Source: Antarcticimicrobium sediminis | Lineage (GTDB): Bacteria; Pseudomonadota; Alphaproteobacteria; Rhodobacterales; Rhodobacteraceae | DNA length: 64,000 bases | Assembly (NCBI RefSeq): GCF_004348975.1 | Contig: NZ_SMFP01000017.1 | Span: 1-64,000 of the forward strand | Reading direction: 5' to 3' | Shown: piece after piece, positions 54,523-64,000 of the stretch | Layout of the letters: each line of letters opens with the position of its first letter | Position numbering within the stretch: the stretch's first letter is position 1 | Translations under genes and position numbers: made by a program | The notes under the pieces: model-generated | Seen by the model: the letters and a program-made list of their open reading frames with translations, nothing else | Told to the model about the DNA's origin: nothing | Databases searched by the model: none

Positions 54523-55440
54523 CTACGCCGGGGTGGCATCTGTAACCTCATAGACATTTTCAGAAAATCCAGACTTCAAACGGTGGTCCAGCAACGCATT
54601 GAAAATATCTCGGCAAGTGACGTCACAGGGAACAATCTTTCCATTGGCATCAAAATTTACGTTAAGCTTGTAAACTTTATGCCGCGCGCGAAAATTCTGC
54701 ATGAAGCTCGCATTAGCATAATGGCGTTTCTCTCTGACCGCACACGCGCGCCGCAACAAAAGTTTATTGCTACCCACAAAGGACTTGATCGGATTGATGT
54801 CAGAGAAGCAGGAATTGAACTCATCCTCTTTAAGAAGATCCTCGAAGTCCTGAAGGTGAGCTTGCTTGTAAGACAGGACGGACTCAAAGGAATCCTTTTT
54901 TGAGATGATAACTACCCCATCCAAAATGAAGAAGTCGAAATCTCTTGGGAGCTGAAATGTATCTTGAGGGGCCAACGTTAGAGTGGCTTCGGTGAAAGCG
55001 GCGGGGATAAATGAATTCGATTTCTTCGTGCTCCAAGATGAATCTAACTTCTTGCAAGCGAGGATCACACTTTCATCTTTGACAAACTTCGCGACGTAGA
55101 ATTTTGAGTTAAGGATCTCCTTCACCTTGGAGATCTTATTGTCAGGAAGCTCTTCGGACGTCTGCGCTTGCACGAGATCTGCATTTGTTTCGTCTGCAGG
55201 GATGGATAACGCCATTCCATCGTTAGTTGAGCCCAGAAGACTGAAATTCTTGATTTCATCAATTTTACTACACGTTATCGAGGCTGCCTCAGAAAGCTTC
55301 TCGCCTACAGATTGGTCGATGTCGAGCCATCTTCCTTTATATTTCGGCCTCCCATCTTCTGCCTTCTGCGGCTGCTTGAAAAGCCAAAGAGTTTTGACGG
55401 CGCCTTTGAAATCAATCGCCTTGAGGTTTTCTGGGTTCAT
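54523..55440 (-). CDS. kwaB: Kiwa-like KwaB (DUF4868) defence protein
   Basis: The 305-residue soluble protein fits DUF4868 in its central segment (FDFFILDGVVIISKKDSFES, VLSYKQAHLQDFEDLL) and in length (KwaB is about 315). KwaB is the cytoplasmic effector of the two-gene Kiwa antiphage system and binds DNA. It starts one base after the kwaA stop. Base composition is lower in G+C than the neighbours, as expected for transferred DNA. The assignment rests on pattern memory, protein size, gene order and the membrane partner. Confidence 0.7.
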   Translation of the reverse strand: MNPENLKAIDFKGAVKTLWLFKQPQKAEDGRPKYKGRWLDIDQSVGEKLSEAASITCSKIDEIKNFSLLGSTNDGMALSIPADETNADLVQAQTSEELPDNKISKVKEILNSKFYVAKFVKDESVILACKKLDSSWSTKKSNSFIPAAFTEATLTLAPQDTFQLPRDFDFFILDGVVIISKKDSFESVLSYKQAHLQDFEDLLKEDEFNSCFSDINPIKSFVGSNKLLLRRACAVREKRHYANASFMQNFRARHKVYKLNVNFDANGKIVPCDVTCRDIFNALLDHRLKSGFSENVYEVTDATPA

Positions 55441-55441
55441 T

Positions 55442-56044
55442 TTATTGATCGCGCTCCTTTACAATCAAGATATTTTCTATGTCTCGGGCATTCGCCCTAC
55501 CATGGATGAACTTCTTCTTTCCTTTGTGAAGTGCGGCTGTGGTGTGTATTTCTTTTGGATTCCCAATAAAATGATATTTAATTTCATGGAGGCGATACCC
55601 AAATAGTATCAGAACTGGATTCATTAAAATTTGACCAGATCTATATGTGAGAATAAACATCCAGCCTAGGAAAATAATAAATCCGATAAACTTTCGTTCG
55701 TCATAAAAATCTATCCCCATAAATGAAACCACATATGGAAGTACATAATTCATCAATTCTGTCGCCATGGGTTTAGAGGATGTGACTTTAATCGATTGGT
55801 TGAGATTTTGTCCCTCAAGAAAGAAATATGTACCGCACACACTAATAAAGCTCGCAGTCGATAGTGATAGATGGACCAAAGGCAGGGGGGCGTCGAAGAT
55901 AATTTTTGTTAAAGGAAGATCCCTCAGCGAGAATCCGCAAGGGAATGTGATCTCTGGAGCAGGGAAAGTCTGTGCGAGCAGTATTAAGAAAAGTGGGAGG
56001 TAAGATCCCAGGAAAATTATGGCTGCCGGAAGAACCTTAAGCAT
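55442..56044 (-). CDS. kwaA: Kiwa-like KwaA membrane sensor protein
   Basis: The 200-residue protein has four hydrophobic segments (PAAIIFLGSYLPLFLILLA near 6; LVHLSLSTASFISVCGTYFF near 57; YVLPYVVSFMGIDF near 94; FIGFIIFLGWMFILTY near 113). A cytoplasmic basic tail (HKGKKKFIHGRANARD) follows. Size, four spans and position directly before a DUF4868 gene match KwaA, which senses phage at the membrane. AT-rich coding DNA. Upstream is the restriction operon on the same strand, 72 nt away. Confidence 0.68.
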   Translation of the reverse strand: MLKVLPAAIIFLGSYLPLFLILLAQTFPAPEITFPCGFSLRDLPLTKIIFDAPLPLVHLSLSTASFISVCGTYFFLEGQNLNQSIKVTSSKPMATELMNYVLPYVVSFMGIDFYDERKFIGFIIFLGWMFILTYRSGQILMNPVLILFGYRLHEIKYHFIGNPKEIHTTAALHKGKKKFIHGRANARDIENILIVKERDQ

Positions 56045-56116
56045 ATTTCATTCCGCCTCGATCCTGCCTTTTTGTATGCAGAACAGTCAATTTTTCACAG
56101 GTGAATCGAGAAATCA

Positions 56117-56869
56117 TCACAACCCCTCCACTTGAATTCCGTGCTCCGCCAACCAAGTCTTTCGCCACCGCCAATCGGGCAAGTGCTGTTCGACCTTGAT
56201 CCAGAATTTCGCCGAGTGATCTGGGTGATGGGCATGTGCCAGTTCATGGACAACAACGTATTGGGCTATCGTGGGGGGCAAGAGGATCGCCTTCCAGTGG
56301 AACGACACCCTTCCATCGGAGCCGAAAGATCCCCAACGAAAGCCTAGGTCCTGTGCCTTCACTTCGTTAGCGATGACCCCCATTCGGTTGGCATATTCCG
56401 ACACTTGCTTTTCGAACCATTGCTGTGCCCGACGCGCATACCACGATACGAACACCTCACGCCCTCTGTGAACAGAGCTTTCTCGAAGGCAGAAGCGGCC
56501 ATTCTTCAGCGACAGGTCAACAAGCTGTTTTTCTACAAGTCTTAGGCGATAGCTTTTGCCCAGGTAGAGGAAGCCTTCACCTTCAACAAACTCCTTGGTC
56601 GGTGCTCGTTTCTGAAGACGTGACTTCTCTTCGATCTTAGTGTGAACCCAAAGCAGCTTCTCTTCTACAAAATCGACCAAATGCTCAGTAGAGACGGTCG
56701 AGGGCGCAACGATCGACAATTCACCGGACCGTTCTACTGTGATCTGCATGGTTTTTCGCCGATCGCTTCGATGGACTTCGAATGAAAGGCCATCGATCTC
56801 AATCCGGTGATCGCTTAACTTTGCGGGTTTGCCGCCCGTTCTGATAGGCGAGAGGGGAAGCGATGGCAT
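56117..56869 (-). CDS. YgjP-like (DUF45) zinc metallopeptidase of the restriction operon
   Basis: The 250-residue protein contains YVVVHELAHAHHPDHSAKFW, the HExxH zinc motif with the YgjP/WLM-type third ligand, preceded by KAQDLGFRWGSFGSDGRVSF. The N-terminal part (RSDRRKTMQITVERSGELSI) also matches the family. It overlaps the hsdR stop by one base (TGATG), so it is translated with the type I restriction enzyme. YgjP-like genes are frequent in hsd operons; the substrate is unknown, possibly subunit turnover. Confidence 0.85.
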   Translation of the reverse strand: MPSLPLSPIRTGGKPAKLSDHRIEIDGLSFEVHRSDRRKTMQITVERSGELSIVAPSTVSTEHLVDFVEEKLLWVHTKIEEKSRLQKRAPTKEFVEGEGFLYLGKSYRLRLVEKQLVDLSLKNGRFCLRESSVHRGREVFVSWYARRAQQWFEKQVSEYANRMGVIANEVKAQDLGFRWGSFGSDGRVSFHWKAILLPPTIAQYVVVHELAHAHHPDHSAKFWIKVEQHLPDWRWRKTWLAEHGIQVEGL

Positions 56870-59800
56870 CAGGCGGCCCTCAGCTTGTCATCGTTGGCTT
56901 TCGCCTGTTGCATCAATTGATCCGCCAAAGCCTCTGCTTCGGCAACGCTGAGGCCCTGTAGCTGTTTGTCAAAGATGATCTCGAATATCTCGGAGCGAAG
57001 GTTCTCTTGGTCTGCCATTTTGAAACTGCTCCAGATTGACCTGTTCGCGAGGACTTCTTCGATGATGCGCTCAACAACCTCTTGGGTCATCTGATGCATT
57101 GCATGTAGCTGGTCCTCAGGTGTCTCGTCAGTGGCCGAACACGCTTCGAGAACAGTGCGGAGGAACGGGAGATAGACCTCGGGGATATCGGGTGTAGCCT
57201 CGTCAGAGGTCTGTGACTCGTTGCGAAGCTCATCAATAATGGCTTGAAGTTGTTCGATGATGTGATCCCATTGTTGCCCGAACCCGTCGAGAATCTGGTT
57301 CAGTCTTTCAGACATTTTCTTGAAGCGGACGGGATCGGTCTCGAGTTTCTTCCGGATGTGGGACCGGATCGCGTGCTCCATCTCGGAGGCTTTGGCCCTG
57401 CTGCCGGAGGTCTGGTTCACCTGATTTTCGAACTCCGCGTCGGTGAGTTGGACCGGAGGAATTTTCGGATCGATGCCCAAGGAAACAACGTGATCGTCTA
57501 TCAGCTTGCGAACTTTGGCGCCGACGTCGGAGCCGATCACCATGACGTCCCGGTATCGGTTGCGGGCGCGCACATGGATATAGGCAAGCCGTTTGGCGTC
57601 TTTTACGAAGGGGAGACCTTCAGGGCGCGGAAGAACGATATCCAACGATTTCAGAAAGTCCTTGAGCTTGACGGTAAACTCTGCGCGGGCTTTTTCCGTC
57701 GACAACACATTGAGGCATCCTTCGTCATCCGACAGATCGTCGAGACCGGCGCGCCGGAAAATATCCACCACACGGATATGCCTGTCGCGAAGCACCGGGA
57801 TCTGGTCATTCAGGCTGACCAAGGCACCGTCGATGTCTTCATCCGAATAAGCAGCCAAGGCGGCCTTCAGGTGATGGGCCACGCCAAAATAGTCGACGAC
57901 GATGCCGCAGGTCTTACCGAAACCTGTCCGGTTCACGCGGGCGATGGCCTGCAACAGCTCAGCCTCACGGATAGAGCGATCTAGGTACATAACCCCCTCG
58001 ATGGGGGCGTCGAATCCGGTCAACAGCATTGATTTGACGATCAGGAAGGCCAGAGGGTCAGTCTTGGTCGGATCCTTGTGGAACAGGGGCTTCTTGAATC
58101 TCTTGATCCGTGCTTCCTGGGCAGAACCTTCCGTCCATTGCTTCCAGGATGCGTCATCGTTGTTGCCGCTCGAGATGATCGCCGCAAACTCGATCTTCTC
58201 CAGGGTTTCTCGGTACCGCCAAGCTTGGACCAAGGCCTGCATCTTCGCTGGTTTGGTGCAGAGCGCTTCGTCATCCATGGCCTTGTCGTGATCCGAAAGG
58301 GCAGCCGCCTCGGCCATCAATTCGTTTCGCGCATCAAGAAAGGCCGCGTGATACCGGACCACTGCCGTGCGGCTATAGGCCACCACCTGCGCCTTGTAGC
58401 CATTTGGCAGCAGGTTGGTCACGTAGTGCCGCAGCATGTCGCGGGCCTTCTCGACGATCAGCGCCGGCGCCTCGAGGATGTTGCCCTTGGTCGCGTATTT
58501 CTTGCGGATTGCCTCAAGCTCTTCATCCGTTCGGCCGCGGAACATGTCCTCGAACAACCCGTCCAGTGTTGCGCCGTCCTTCACCGCCCCTTCGGCGGTC
58601 CGTCCTTCATAAAGCACCGGCACGGTTGCGCCATCCGCCTCGGCCTCCTTGATCGTATACTTGTCGATGAACTCGCCGAAGATCTGGGTGGTACGCTTCT
58701 TCTCCCCCATGATGATCGGCGTGCCGGTGAACCCGATCCGGGCGCAGTTGGGCAGCGCGGCCATCAGGTTCGCATGCAGATCGCCCGCCTGCGTCCGGTG
58801 TGCCTCATCGACCACGACGACAATAGACCTATCCTCGTTCAGAACCTCGAAGGCCGGTCCCTTGGTGACCTCGGCCACATCCTCATCCGTGCGGTATTTC
58901 TGGATCGTGGCAAAGACCAGCCCCGGCCCCTTGCGCCGGGCCAGCCTCTTCAGCGATCCGTTGCTGGTCGCCATCTCCACCACGTCCCCCGACAGGGTCG
59001 CCGTTTCGGACAGCTGCCGCTGCAGGTCTTTCCGGTCGGTGACCATGATCACCTTGAACTTTCGCAGGGCCAGATCCGTCCGCATCTTGCGGATCATAAA
59101 CACCATGGTCAGGCTCTTGCCCGACCCTTGGGTGTGCCAGACGATGCCGCCGCGGCGGTCATACTCACCATCCTGAACCCGTGTCTTGCCGGTCCGCAAC
59201 CGCTCCAGCGCGCGATTCACGGCGCGGTACTGTTGATATCGGCAGACGGTCTTGATGGTCTGGCCACCCACGTTCATGAAGAGCAGGTAGTGCCGCAGGA
59301 TGTCCAGCAGATGCGCCGGGCGCAGCATCCCGGCGACAAGGCGTTCCTGTTCGGACAGCCCCTTCTTGCCGAGCGCCTTGGCGACGTCGTCCTCGGAGCC
59401 CGTCCCGTCGGGCCCGACGACCGTCTTCCATCGCCCGTAATGGTCCAGGCCCGCGCCGATGCAGCCCACGCGGGCCTGGTCGAAGCTGGTGGCGATGAGC
59501 AACTGGACCGAGGCGAAGAGAGCAGGTGTACCCTCGTTCTCCTCGACCTCCAGCGCGGGTTTGCGGGCGTTGTGATAGCGGCGGAGCTGCTTGACCGCCT
59601 CGGCCAGCGGTTCGGGGATGCCGGGGCTTTTCGCCTCAACCACCACCACGGGGATGCCGTTCACCAGAAGCACGACATCGGGGATGATGAAGCCCTTGCC
59701 CACGTCATGGCCGGGCGGGCAGTCGACGCGGAACTGGTTCGCGACGGTAAAGCTGTTGGCCGTCACATCATCCCAGTCGATGTAGCGGATGGTCTGGCCG

Positions 59801-60135
59801 CGCCCGCCGTCCCAGCCTGGCAGGCCCTCGACCGTCAAGCCCTTGAGCAGCAGTTCGGTGACCGCCTGGTTGGCCTCCATCAAGCCGCGCTGGCCGGGTC
59901 GGATCAGGGCGCTGACGGCCTCGGAGAGGCGCGCGTCATCGAGCCAGGGCTTGCCATCCGGGCCGGGGTTTATGGCGCGCAGGCGCTCGCGCAGCGCGGC
60001 CTCACTGATGACCTCCTTGAAACTGCTACGTCCCGTAAGGGTGGGGTCGTCCTTGGTCCCCGTCTGCGACTGCCAGCCCATGGCGACGCATTGGTCGATG
60101 AAGGGTTTTTCAACATCCGTATACTCGTGACCCAT
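56869..60135 (-). CDS. hsdR: Type I restriction enzyme, endonuclease/translocase subunit HsdR
   Basis: The 1088-residue subunit has the N-terminal nuclease motif PD (152-153)...EAK (167-169) and Walker A HTQGSGKS (334-341). DEAH is at 443-446 in VVVDEAHRTQ, followed by GFTGTPI and the helicase C-terminal block (LLTGFDAPIEGVMYLDRSI, QAIARVNRTG). It cleaves unmodified DNA after translocation when assembled with HsdM and HsdS. All catalytic residues are present. It starts 15 nt after hsdS and is coupled to the metallopeptidase gene. Confidence 0.93.
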   Translation of the reverse strand: MGHEYTDVEKPFIDQCVAMGWQSQTGTKDDPTLTGRSSFKEVISEAALRERLRAINPGPDGKPWLDDARLSEAVSALIRPGQRGLMEANQAVTELLLKGLTVEGLPGWDGGRGQTIRYIDWDDVTANSFTVANQFRVDCPPGHDVGKGFIIPDVVLLVNGIPVVVVEAKSPGIPEPLAEAVKQLRRYHNARKPALEVEENEGTPALFASVQLLIATSFDQARVGCIGAGLDHYGRWKTVVGPDGTGSEDDVAKALGKKGLSEQERLVAGMLRPAHLLDILRHYLLFMNVGGQTIKTVCRYQQYRAVNRALERLRTGKTRVQDGEYDRRGGIVWHTQGSGKSLTMVFMIRKMRTDLALRKFKVIMVTDRKDLQRQLSETATLSGDVVEMATSNGSLKRLARRKGPGLVFATIQKYRTDEDVAEVTKGPAFEVLNEDRSIVVVVDEAHRTQAGDLHANLMAALPNCARIGFTGTPIIMGEKKRTTQIFGEFIDKYTIKEAEADGATVPVLYEGRTAEGAVKDGATLDGLFEDMFRGRTDEELEAIRKKYATKGNILEAPALIVEKARDMLRHYVTNLLPNGYKAQVVAYSRTAVVRYHAAFLDARNELMAEAAALSDHDKAMDDEALCTKPAKMQALVQAWRYRETLEKIEFAAIISSGNNDDASWKQWTEGSAQEARIKRFKKPLFHKDPTKTDPLAFLIVKSMLLTGFDAPIEGVMYLDRSIREAELLQAIARVNRTGFGKTCGIVVDYFGVAHHLKAALAAYSDEDIDGALVSLNDQIPVLRDRHIRVVDIFRRAGLDDLSDDEGCLNVLSTEKARAEFTVKLKDFLKSLDIVLPRPEGLPFVKDAKRLAYIHVRARNRYRDVMVIGSDVGAKVRKLIDDHVVSLGIDPKIPPVQLTDAEFENQVNQTSGSRAKASEMEHAIRSHIRKKLETDPVRFKKMSERLNQILDGFGQQWDHIIEQLQAIIDELRNESQTSDEATPDIPEVYLPFLRTVLEACSATDETPEDQLHAMHQMTQEVVERIIEEVLANRSIWSSFKMADQENLRSEIFEIIFDKQLQGLSVAEAEALADQLMQQAKANDDKLRAA

Positions 60136-60150
60136 GGGCAGATCCTTCGG

Positions 60151-61482
60151 TTACAACAGAGGCGTGGCGGGTTTCCTACCGGTGAGCAGGTCGTCCATCA
60201 GGCCAGATTTCTGGAGGCGGAGCTTGCCGAGTTGTTGCTCTTCTTGCACCAGCTTATCGTCATTGCAGGCAATCGCCTTTTCTATCTCGGTTTGTTCACC
60301 TACCGGCGGCACCGCGATATCGAGGGCGAGCAAGACGGCGCTATTCGCGACGTCACGACCAGCCGAATTGACCAGTTGGGACATTTGCTTACGTAGCCTC
60401 ACCGAATGGCGAAGCTGAACATGCAACAGTGACGGAAGCAGCTTTTTGCGTTCGACAGAAATACGCATCAAGTTGGAAGACATGATCCAACCGGTTTCGC
60501 TGTCCTCCACAACCAGGCTGCGACCCACGTCGGCAACTCGTGAGAAGACCAAGTCCCCAGGGTGAACCTCGTATTCAATCATGCTCATCGCCTTCTTTTC
60601 ATCAATGAAAAGAAGCTCTTCTTCGATGAAACCATTTTCACCGAACGAGCCGATGGTAATCACTGGCCGCCCTGTTTCGCGCCAATGCTCACCTTTTAGC
60701 GAACTGCCGAACGGCCCGGTCCTGATGACAGGTCTATTAGGCTGGGCCAGTCCCGGCAGCTTCGAGGTTTCCCACTCCTTCGGCAGCCAGCCCAGCGGGG
60801 TTTGTTTGTAGAGGTGGGGGGCCTCGGGCTGTGGGGGGCGGAGGTCTCCGTTCGCATCGATGCCGCGGGTCAGTAGGTCATGCAGCAGCCCCTGCTTTAT
60901 CGCCTTCAACTTGGCCACCACCGCCTCGGTCCCCCGTATCGCCACATCCAACGTGTCGAGGACCTCGGCGATCTTGGATTGCTCATTGTAAGGCGGTGTG
61001 GGAACCTCGGACACTCTCAGCGCGGAAGCCGAGAGTTCAACCTGATTGGTTGAGCCTGCGTAGCAGAACCTTTCTAGGTGCTCCTGACCCCAGGGCGATT
61101 GAAGAACTGCCGACAGCCAGACGGACGAGCATTTGCTTTCCTTCGGCCGAAGAGCCGTGACGTGACCATCAACTATAAAACTTCCACTTTCGCGGAAGAC
61201 AACTGACCGGCCGATAGTTCCGGTTCCAGTGGAGTTGAGAAGCACATCGCCATCAACGGCGTGAAGTGTGCCGCCCATTGCACGTTCAGAGTGAGGTCGC
61301 GCAAAACTCGGATCGAAACCTGTTTTCGCAACGCATCTTTGCCCGATCGCCTTCACGTCGGATTGCTCAACATAACGCGGAGCGGTCCCACGTCCGACAT
61401 GGACGCAAAGCTGCTCCAAGGCCCGATATTCCCAGTCTTGATAGTTGGGAATGACCAGTACTCGGGGATTGACTTCAGACAT
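60151..61482 (-). CDS. hsdS: Type I restriction specificity subunit HsdS
   Basis: The 443-residue protein has two target-recognition domains. The first covers about 15-160, with the segment [20 protein letters not shown]. The second covers about 235-390, with [19 protein letters not shown]. Each is followed by a helical conserved region ([20 protein letters not shown]...[13 protein letters not shown] and [16 protein letters not shown]...[11 protein letters not shown]). It decides the bipartite recognition sequence, which cannot be read from the protein here. Its start overlaps hsdM by 8 nt (ATGTCTGA). Confidence 0.92.
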   Translation of the reverse strand: MSEVNPRVLVIPNYQDWEYRALEQLCVHVGRGTAPRYVEQSDVKAIGQRCVAKTGFDPSFARPHSERAMGGTLHAVDGDVLLNSTGTGTIGRSVVFRESGSFIVDGHVTALRPKESKCSSVWLSAVLQSPWGQEHLERFCYAGSTNQVELSASALRVSEVPTPPYNEQSKIAEVLDTLDVAIRGTEAVVAKLKAIKQGLLHDLLTRGIDANGDLRPPQPEAPHLYKQTPLGWLPKEWETSKLPGLAQPNRPVIRTGPFGSSLKGEHWRETGRPVITIGSFGENGFIEEELLFIDEKKAMSMIEYEVHPGDLVFSRVADVGRSLVVEDSETGWIMSSNLMRISVERKKLLPSLLHVQLRHSVRLRKQMSQLVNSAGRDVANSAVLLALDIAVPPVGEQTEIEKAIACNDDKLVQEEQQLGKLRLQKSGLMDDLLTGRKPATPLL

Positions 61483-63940
61483 ACCCCAACCCCTTCAGGA
61501 ACTCGGCGAGCTTGTCGGTCGCCTCGGCCCGTGCCCCTTCGATCTCGGTCAGGGTGACGCGATACTTGTCCCACCAATTTTCAAACGCCGCCACGATCTG
61601 CCCGCGCTGCGCGGCGATGTAGCGGGTCAGGATCCGCGCCATGTCGTCATGCAGGATCTTCAGCAGAAGCTCGGCCGCCGCGTCATCCGTCAGGTCATCG
61701 ACGCCCTTGTTCAACTCGGCGGTGAACTGGTCCTTCTTGGCCTTCAGGGTCTTCTTGACCTCACTCAGTTCCTTCTTCCAGGCCTTGACCTGCTTCTCAT
61801 CCACCACCTCGGCGTCATCCTCTTCCTCCTCGCCCTCTTCGGGCTTGGCGGTCGCGGCCTTGATCTGCGCGTCCAGCTCGGCCTTCCGGGCCTCCAGCTC
61901 GGCGATCTGGGTCACAAAGGGGCCCATCAGGAAGGAGACCAGCTTGTGGTCTAGCGGGTTCTCCTTGTTGCGCTTGTCCTCCAGCGCGGTGACGATGGAG
62001 GTGCGCCAGGCGTCGGCCACGCCCCTGGTGCCGCGCGCCATGAGGGTGAGGAAGTCGAACCGCGATTGCATCCAGAACTGCGCAATGATCCCGCGCACGG
62101 TGAACGGGTCCAGCATGGACAGGCTTTCGAGCGTGGTCGAAAAGCTGGACAGGAGTTCATCGCGCAGCTTGATCAGCGAGGTCGTGCTGTCATCGCCCGC
62201 CAGCGCGGTGATGTCATCGGTATGGGCATCCCACCAAGCATTGAACTTGTCCCAGATCTCGGCCTCGCGCGTCATGAGGCCTGCATTGCTCTCGATGGTC
62301 GGCTTGATGTCCGCCTTGGTGGTCACATGCCCGGCGAAGTCCAGATATCGCTCATCGCGCGGGGTGAGAAGGTCCATCGGATCGAACCCGTGGGATTGGA
62401 ACAGCTCGGCCTTGGCCGCGACCTCGGCCTTCGGAATTCCGCCGACGAGGTGAGCACGCACGTCATGCGGCTCGGGCGGTGGCGCGTTGTCGGCGTATCG
62501 GCGGATGTTGAGGTTCCAGTTGTTCTCTTTCAGCGTGTCGATATCGACGATGGCGGAGAAGCCGGGGATCTCGCGGTATTCCTCGAAGGTGGTCACGATC
62601 TTCTCGATATGCTCGGGCAGCAGGTGGTTTTGCGCCCGACCCTCGAAGTACTCGCGGTCGGCATTGATGAAGAGCACCTTGCCCTGACGCTCCTTCGGCT
62701 TCCCCGAGACGAGGTTTGCACCGTCATGTTTCCGCTGGCGCAGGACGATGACGCAGGCGGGGATGCCGGTGCCGTAGAAGAGCTGCGGGCCGAGACCGAT
62801 GACCGCCTCGATCTGGTCGCTTTCGATGATCTTCTGGCGGATCTTGGCCTCGTCGCCGCCCCGAAAAAGGACGCCGTGGGGCATGACGGTCGCGATCATG
62901 CCGCCGTCACGGGTCACGTGCAACATGTGCTGCAGAAACATGAGGTCGGCCTTCTTCGAGCCACGCGGGACCTCGTGGAAGAAGCGCTCAGGAAATTTTG
63001 GTTCCCAAACGTAGTTGCCTTGCTTGTCCTTGTCCTTCGAGCCCCAGTTGATCGAGAACGGCGGGTTGGTCAGGATCCGGTCGAAGCGGCGCAGTTCACC
63101 GTTTTCTACATGCTGAGGCTCGCCGAGCGTGTCTTCGTTGCGCAGGTCGGCGCTGTCGATTCCATGGAGCAGCATGTTCATCTTGGCGATCGACCAGACG
63201 GTTCCAGCGGCTTCCTGCCCGAAGAGATTGGCCTTGCGTCCATCATCGCCATGTTCGTCGATGTAATCCTTGGCGGCGATCAGCATGCCGCCCGAGCCAC
63301 AGCACGGATCGTAAATGTCGTGCTCCAGTGTCGGCTTCAACAGCCGAACCATCATTCGAACCACAGACCGCGGGGTATAGAATTCGCCGCCCTTCTTTCC
63401 AGCGGAATCAGCGAACTCGCCAATCAGGTATTCATAGGCCGCACCGAGAAGATCGGGGAATTCAAAGTCTTCATTCCGAAGCTGGATTTCACCAAAATGG
63501 TTGATCAGCTGACGCAGTTTCTGATCGCTGATCTTGCTTTGGCCGACCTTCCGGGTGAAATCGATGTGGTCGAGTACCCCCTCTAGGGTGATATTTTCGG
63601 ATTCAACTCCTCCCAGCGCCTTGTTGAGCATATCCCCAACGTTTTCATGGGCTTCGTCGACAAGAAACTGAAAGCGAGACTGTGGAGGAACCCAGAAGGT
63701 GCCGCTTCGGCCATACCAGACCTTGTTCTCCGCCTCTTCGGCGGCTTGCGCTGGGGAGACACCATTCGCGATGCGCTTTTTTATAACTTCGAGACGGGCC
63801 TGTTCGAAAATATCCGAACACCGTTTCAGGAACAGCATCCCAAAAATGTATTCCTTGAACTCCGACGCATCCATTTTGCCACGAAGGATATCGGCTGCGC
63901 TGAAAAGATGGCGCTCGAGTTGCGCAAGGGTCAATGGCAT
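61475..63940 (-). CDS. hsdM: Type I restriction N6-adenine methyltransferase subunit HsdM
   Basis: The 821-residue subunit has an N-terminal helical domain, SAM-binding motif [13 protein letters not shown] (211-223) and catalytic NPPF (292-295) in [13 protein letters not shown]. The C-terminal third is long, acidic and coiled-coil-like ([39 protein letters not shown]), making it larger than the 500-residue classical HsdM. It methylates the host site and forms the core of the R-M complex. First gene of the operon; the 60 bases upstream reach the window end, so the promoter may lie outside. Confidence 0.93.
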   Translation of the reverse strand: MPLTLAQLERHLFSAADILRGKMDASEFKEYIFGMLFLKRCSDIFEQARLEVIKKRIANGVSPAQAAEEAENKVWYGRSGTFWVPPQSRFQFLVDEAHENVGDMLNKALGGVESENITLEGVLDHIDFTRKVGQSKISDQKLRQLINHFGEIQLRNEDFEFPDLLGAAYEYLIGEFADSAGKKGGEFYTPRSVVRMMVRLLKPTLEHDIYDPCCGSGGMLIAAKDYIDEHGDDGRKANLFGQEAAGTVWSIAKMNMLLHGIDSADLRNEDTLGEPQHVENGELRRFDRILTNPPFSINWGSKDKDKQGNYVWEPKFPERFFHEVPRGSKKADLMFLQHMLHVTRDGGMIATVMPHGVLFRGGDEAKIRQKIIESDQIEAVIGLGPQLFYGTGIPACVIVLRQRKHDGANLVSGKPKERQGKVLFINADREYFEGRAQNHLLPEHIEKIVTTFEEYREIPGFSAIVDIDTLKENNWNLNIRRYADNAPPPEPHDVRAHLVGGIPKAEVAAKAELFQSHGFDPMDLLTPRDERYLDFAGHVTTKADIKPTIESNAGLMTREAEIWDKFNAWWDAHTDDITALAGDDSTTSLIKLRDELLSSFSTTLESLSMLDPFTVRGIIAQFWMQSRFDFLTLMARGTRGVADAWRTSIVTALEDKRNKENPLDHKLVSFLMGPFVTQIAELEARKAELDAQIKAATAKPEEGEEEEDDAEVVDEKQVKAWKKELSEVKKTLKAKKDQFTAELNKGVDDLTDDAAAELLLKILHDDMARILTRYIAAQRGQIVAAFENWWDKYRVTLTEIEGARAEATDKLAEFLKGLGYV

Positions 63941-64000
63941 TTGCGGTATCTTGTCCTGTTTCCCTGCAACTTGAGGTATTTTAGCGTCGAGAGCAACAGA

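Noticed and set aside
58078-60396. Long open frame of 772 codons on the + strand
   Set aside because: It lies antisense to hsdR, whose motifs are complete. The translation is His/Arg/Gly-rich without domains, as expected for a high-G+C shadow.
62066-63586. 506-codon frame on the + strand
   Set aside because: Antisense shadow of hsdM, which carries the SAM and NPPF motifs.

Overview
The window looks like a chromosomal segment of an alphaproteobacterium, most likely Rhodobacterales (Roseobacter/Rhodobacter group). Supporting signs are the high G+C, an NDUFS4-like complex I subunit, a Rhodobacteraceae-type XRE regulator, the high density of ABC uptake operons, and the habit of overlapping stop and start codons by 1, 4, 7 or 8 nt. 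No rRNA, tRNA, CRISPR array or complete insertion sequence was seen.

Left part (1-22 kb): accessory and partly decayed. A conserved hypothetical gene is followed by a chimera of two gene remnants (DUF2182 and a TPR-type adenylate cyclase), an amidase, and wreckage of a dipeptide ABC transporter and an AbgB-like peptidase. Next come a LysR regulator, a DUF481 outer-membrane protein and an IS66 scrap. From 7.2 to 13.9 kb lies a compact operon: NitT/TauT-type ABC transporter, two SDR dehydrogenases, a creatininase and an agmatinase-family ureohydrolase. A divergent TetR gene faces it across two tandem palindromes. I read it as uptake and breakdown of a creatinine-like guanidino compound. Then follow an aldo/keto reductase with RidA, a dead NodT/TolC gene, two glutathione transferases, and an MFS/SDR operon that contains an internally deleted isomerase remnant and faces a LysR gene.

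Centre (22-38 kb): two amide or peptide uptake systems built on branched-chain-amino-acid-type ABC transporters. The first is amiC-amiR, an RNA leader with hexaloop hairpins and an intrinsic terminator, a nitrilase-family amidase, and an ABC transporter in which permease and ATPase are fused. This resembles the Pseudomonas AmiC/AmiR antitermination switch moved onto another enzyme and a complete importer. The second, on the minus strand, is a binding protein, two permeases, two ATPases, an M20 hydrolase and an amidase, facing an XRE-cupin regulator.

Right-centre (38-54 kb): a YkuD_2 L,D-transpeptidase-like protein, small regulators and membrane proteins, and 5' scraps of tauR and tpa. Then comes a redox cluster: PepSY/flavodoxin/ferredoxin-reductase fusion, ApbE flavin transferase, a DUF2271 protein with a candidate flavinylation site, an Asp/His-rich secreted protein, cytochrome b561, a PepSY protein and a divergent two-component system. 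I infer NAD(P)H-driven electron transfer to a periplasmic flavoprotein, probably tied to metals. MYG1, uvrB and the complex I subunit are core genes.

Right end (54.5-64 kb): a defence island with a Kiwa-like pair (kwaA, kwaB; visibly AT-richer) and a type I restriction-modification operon hsdM-hsdS-hsdR followed by a YgjP-like metallopeptidase.
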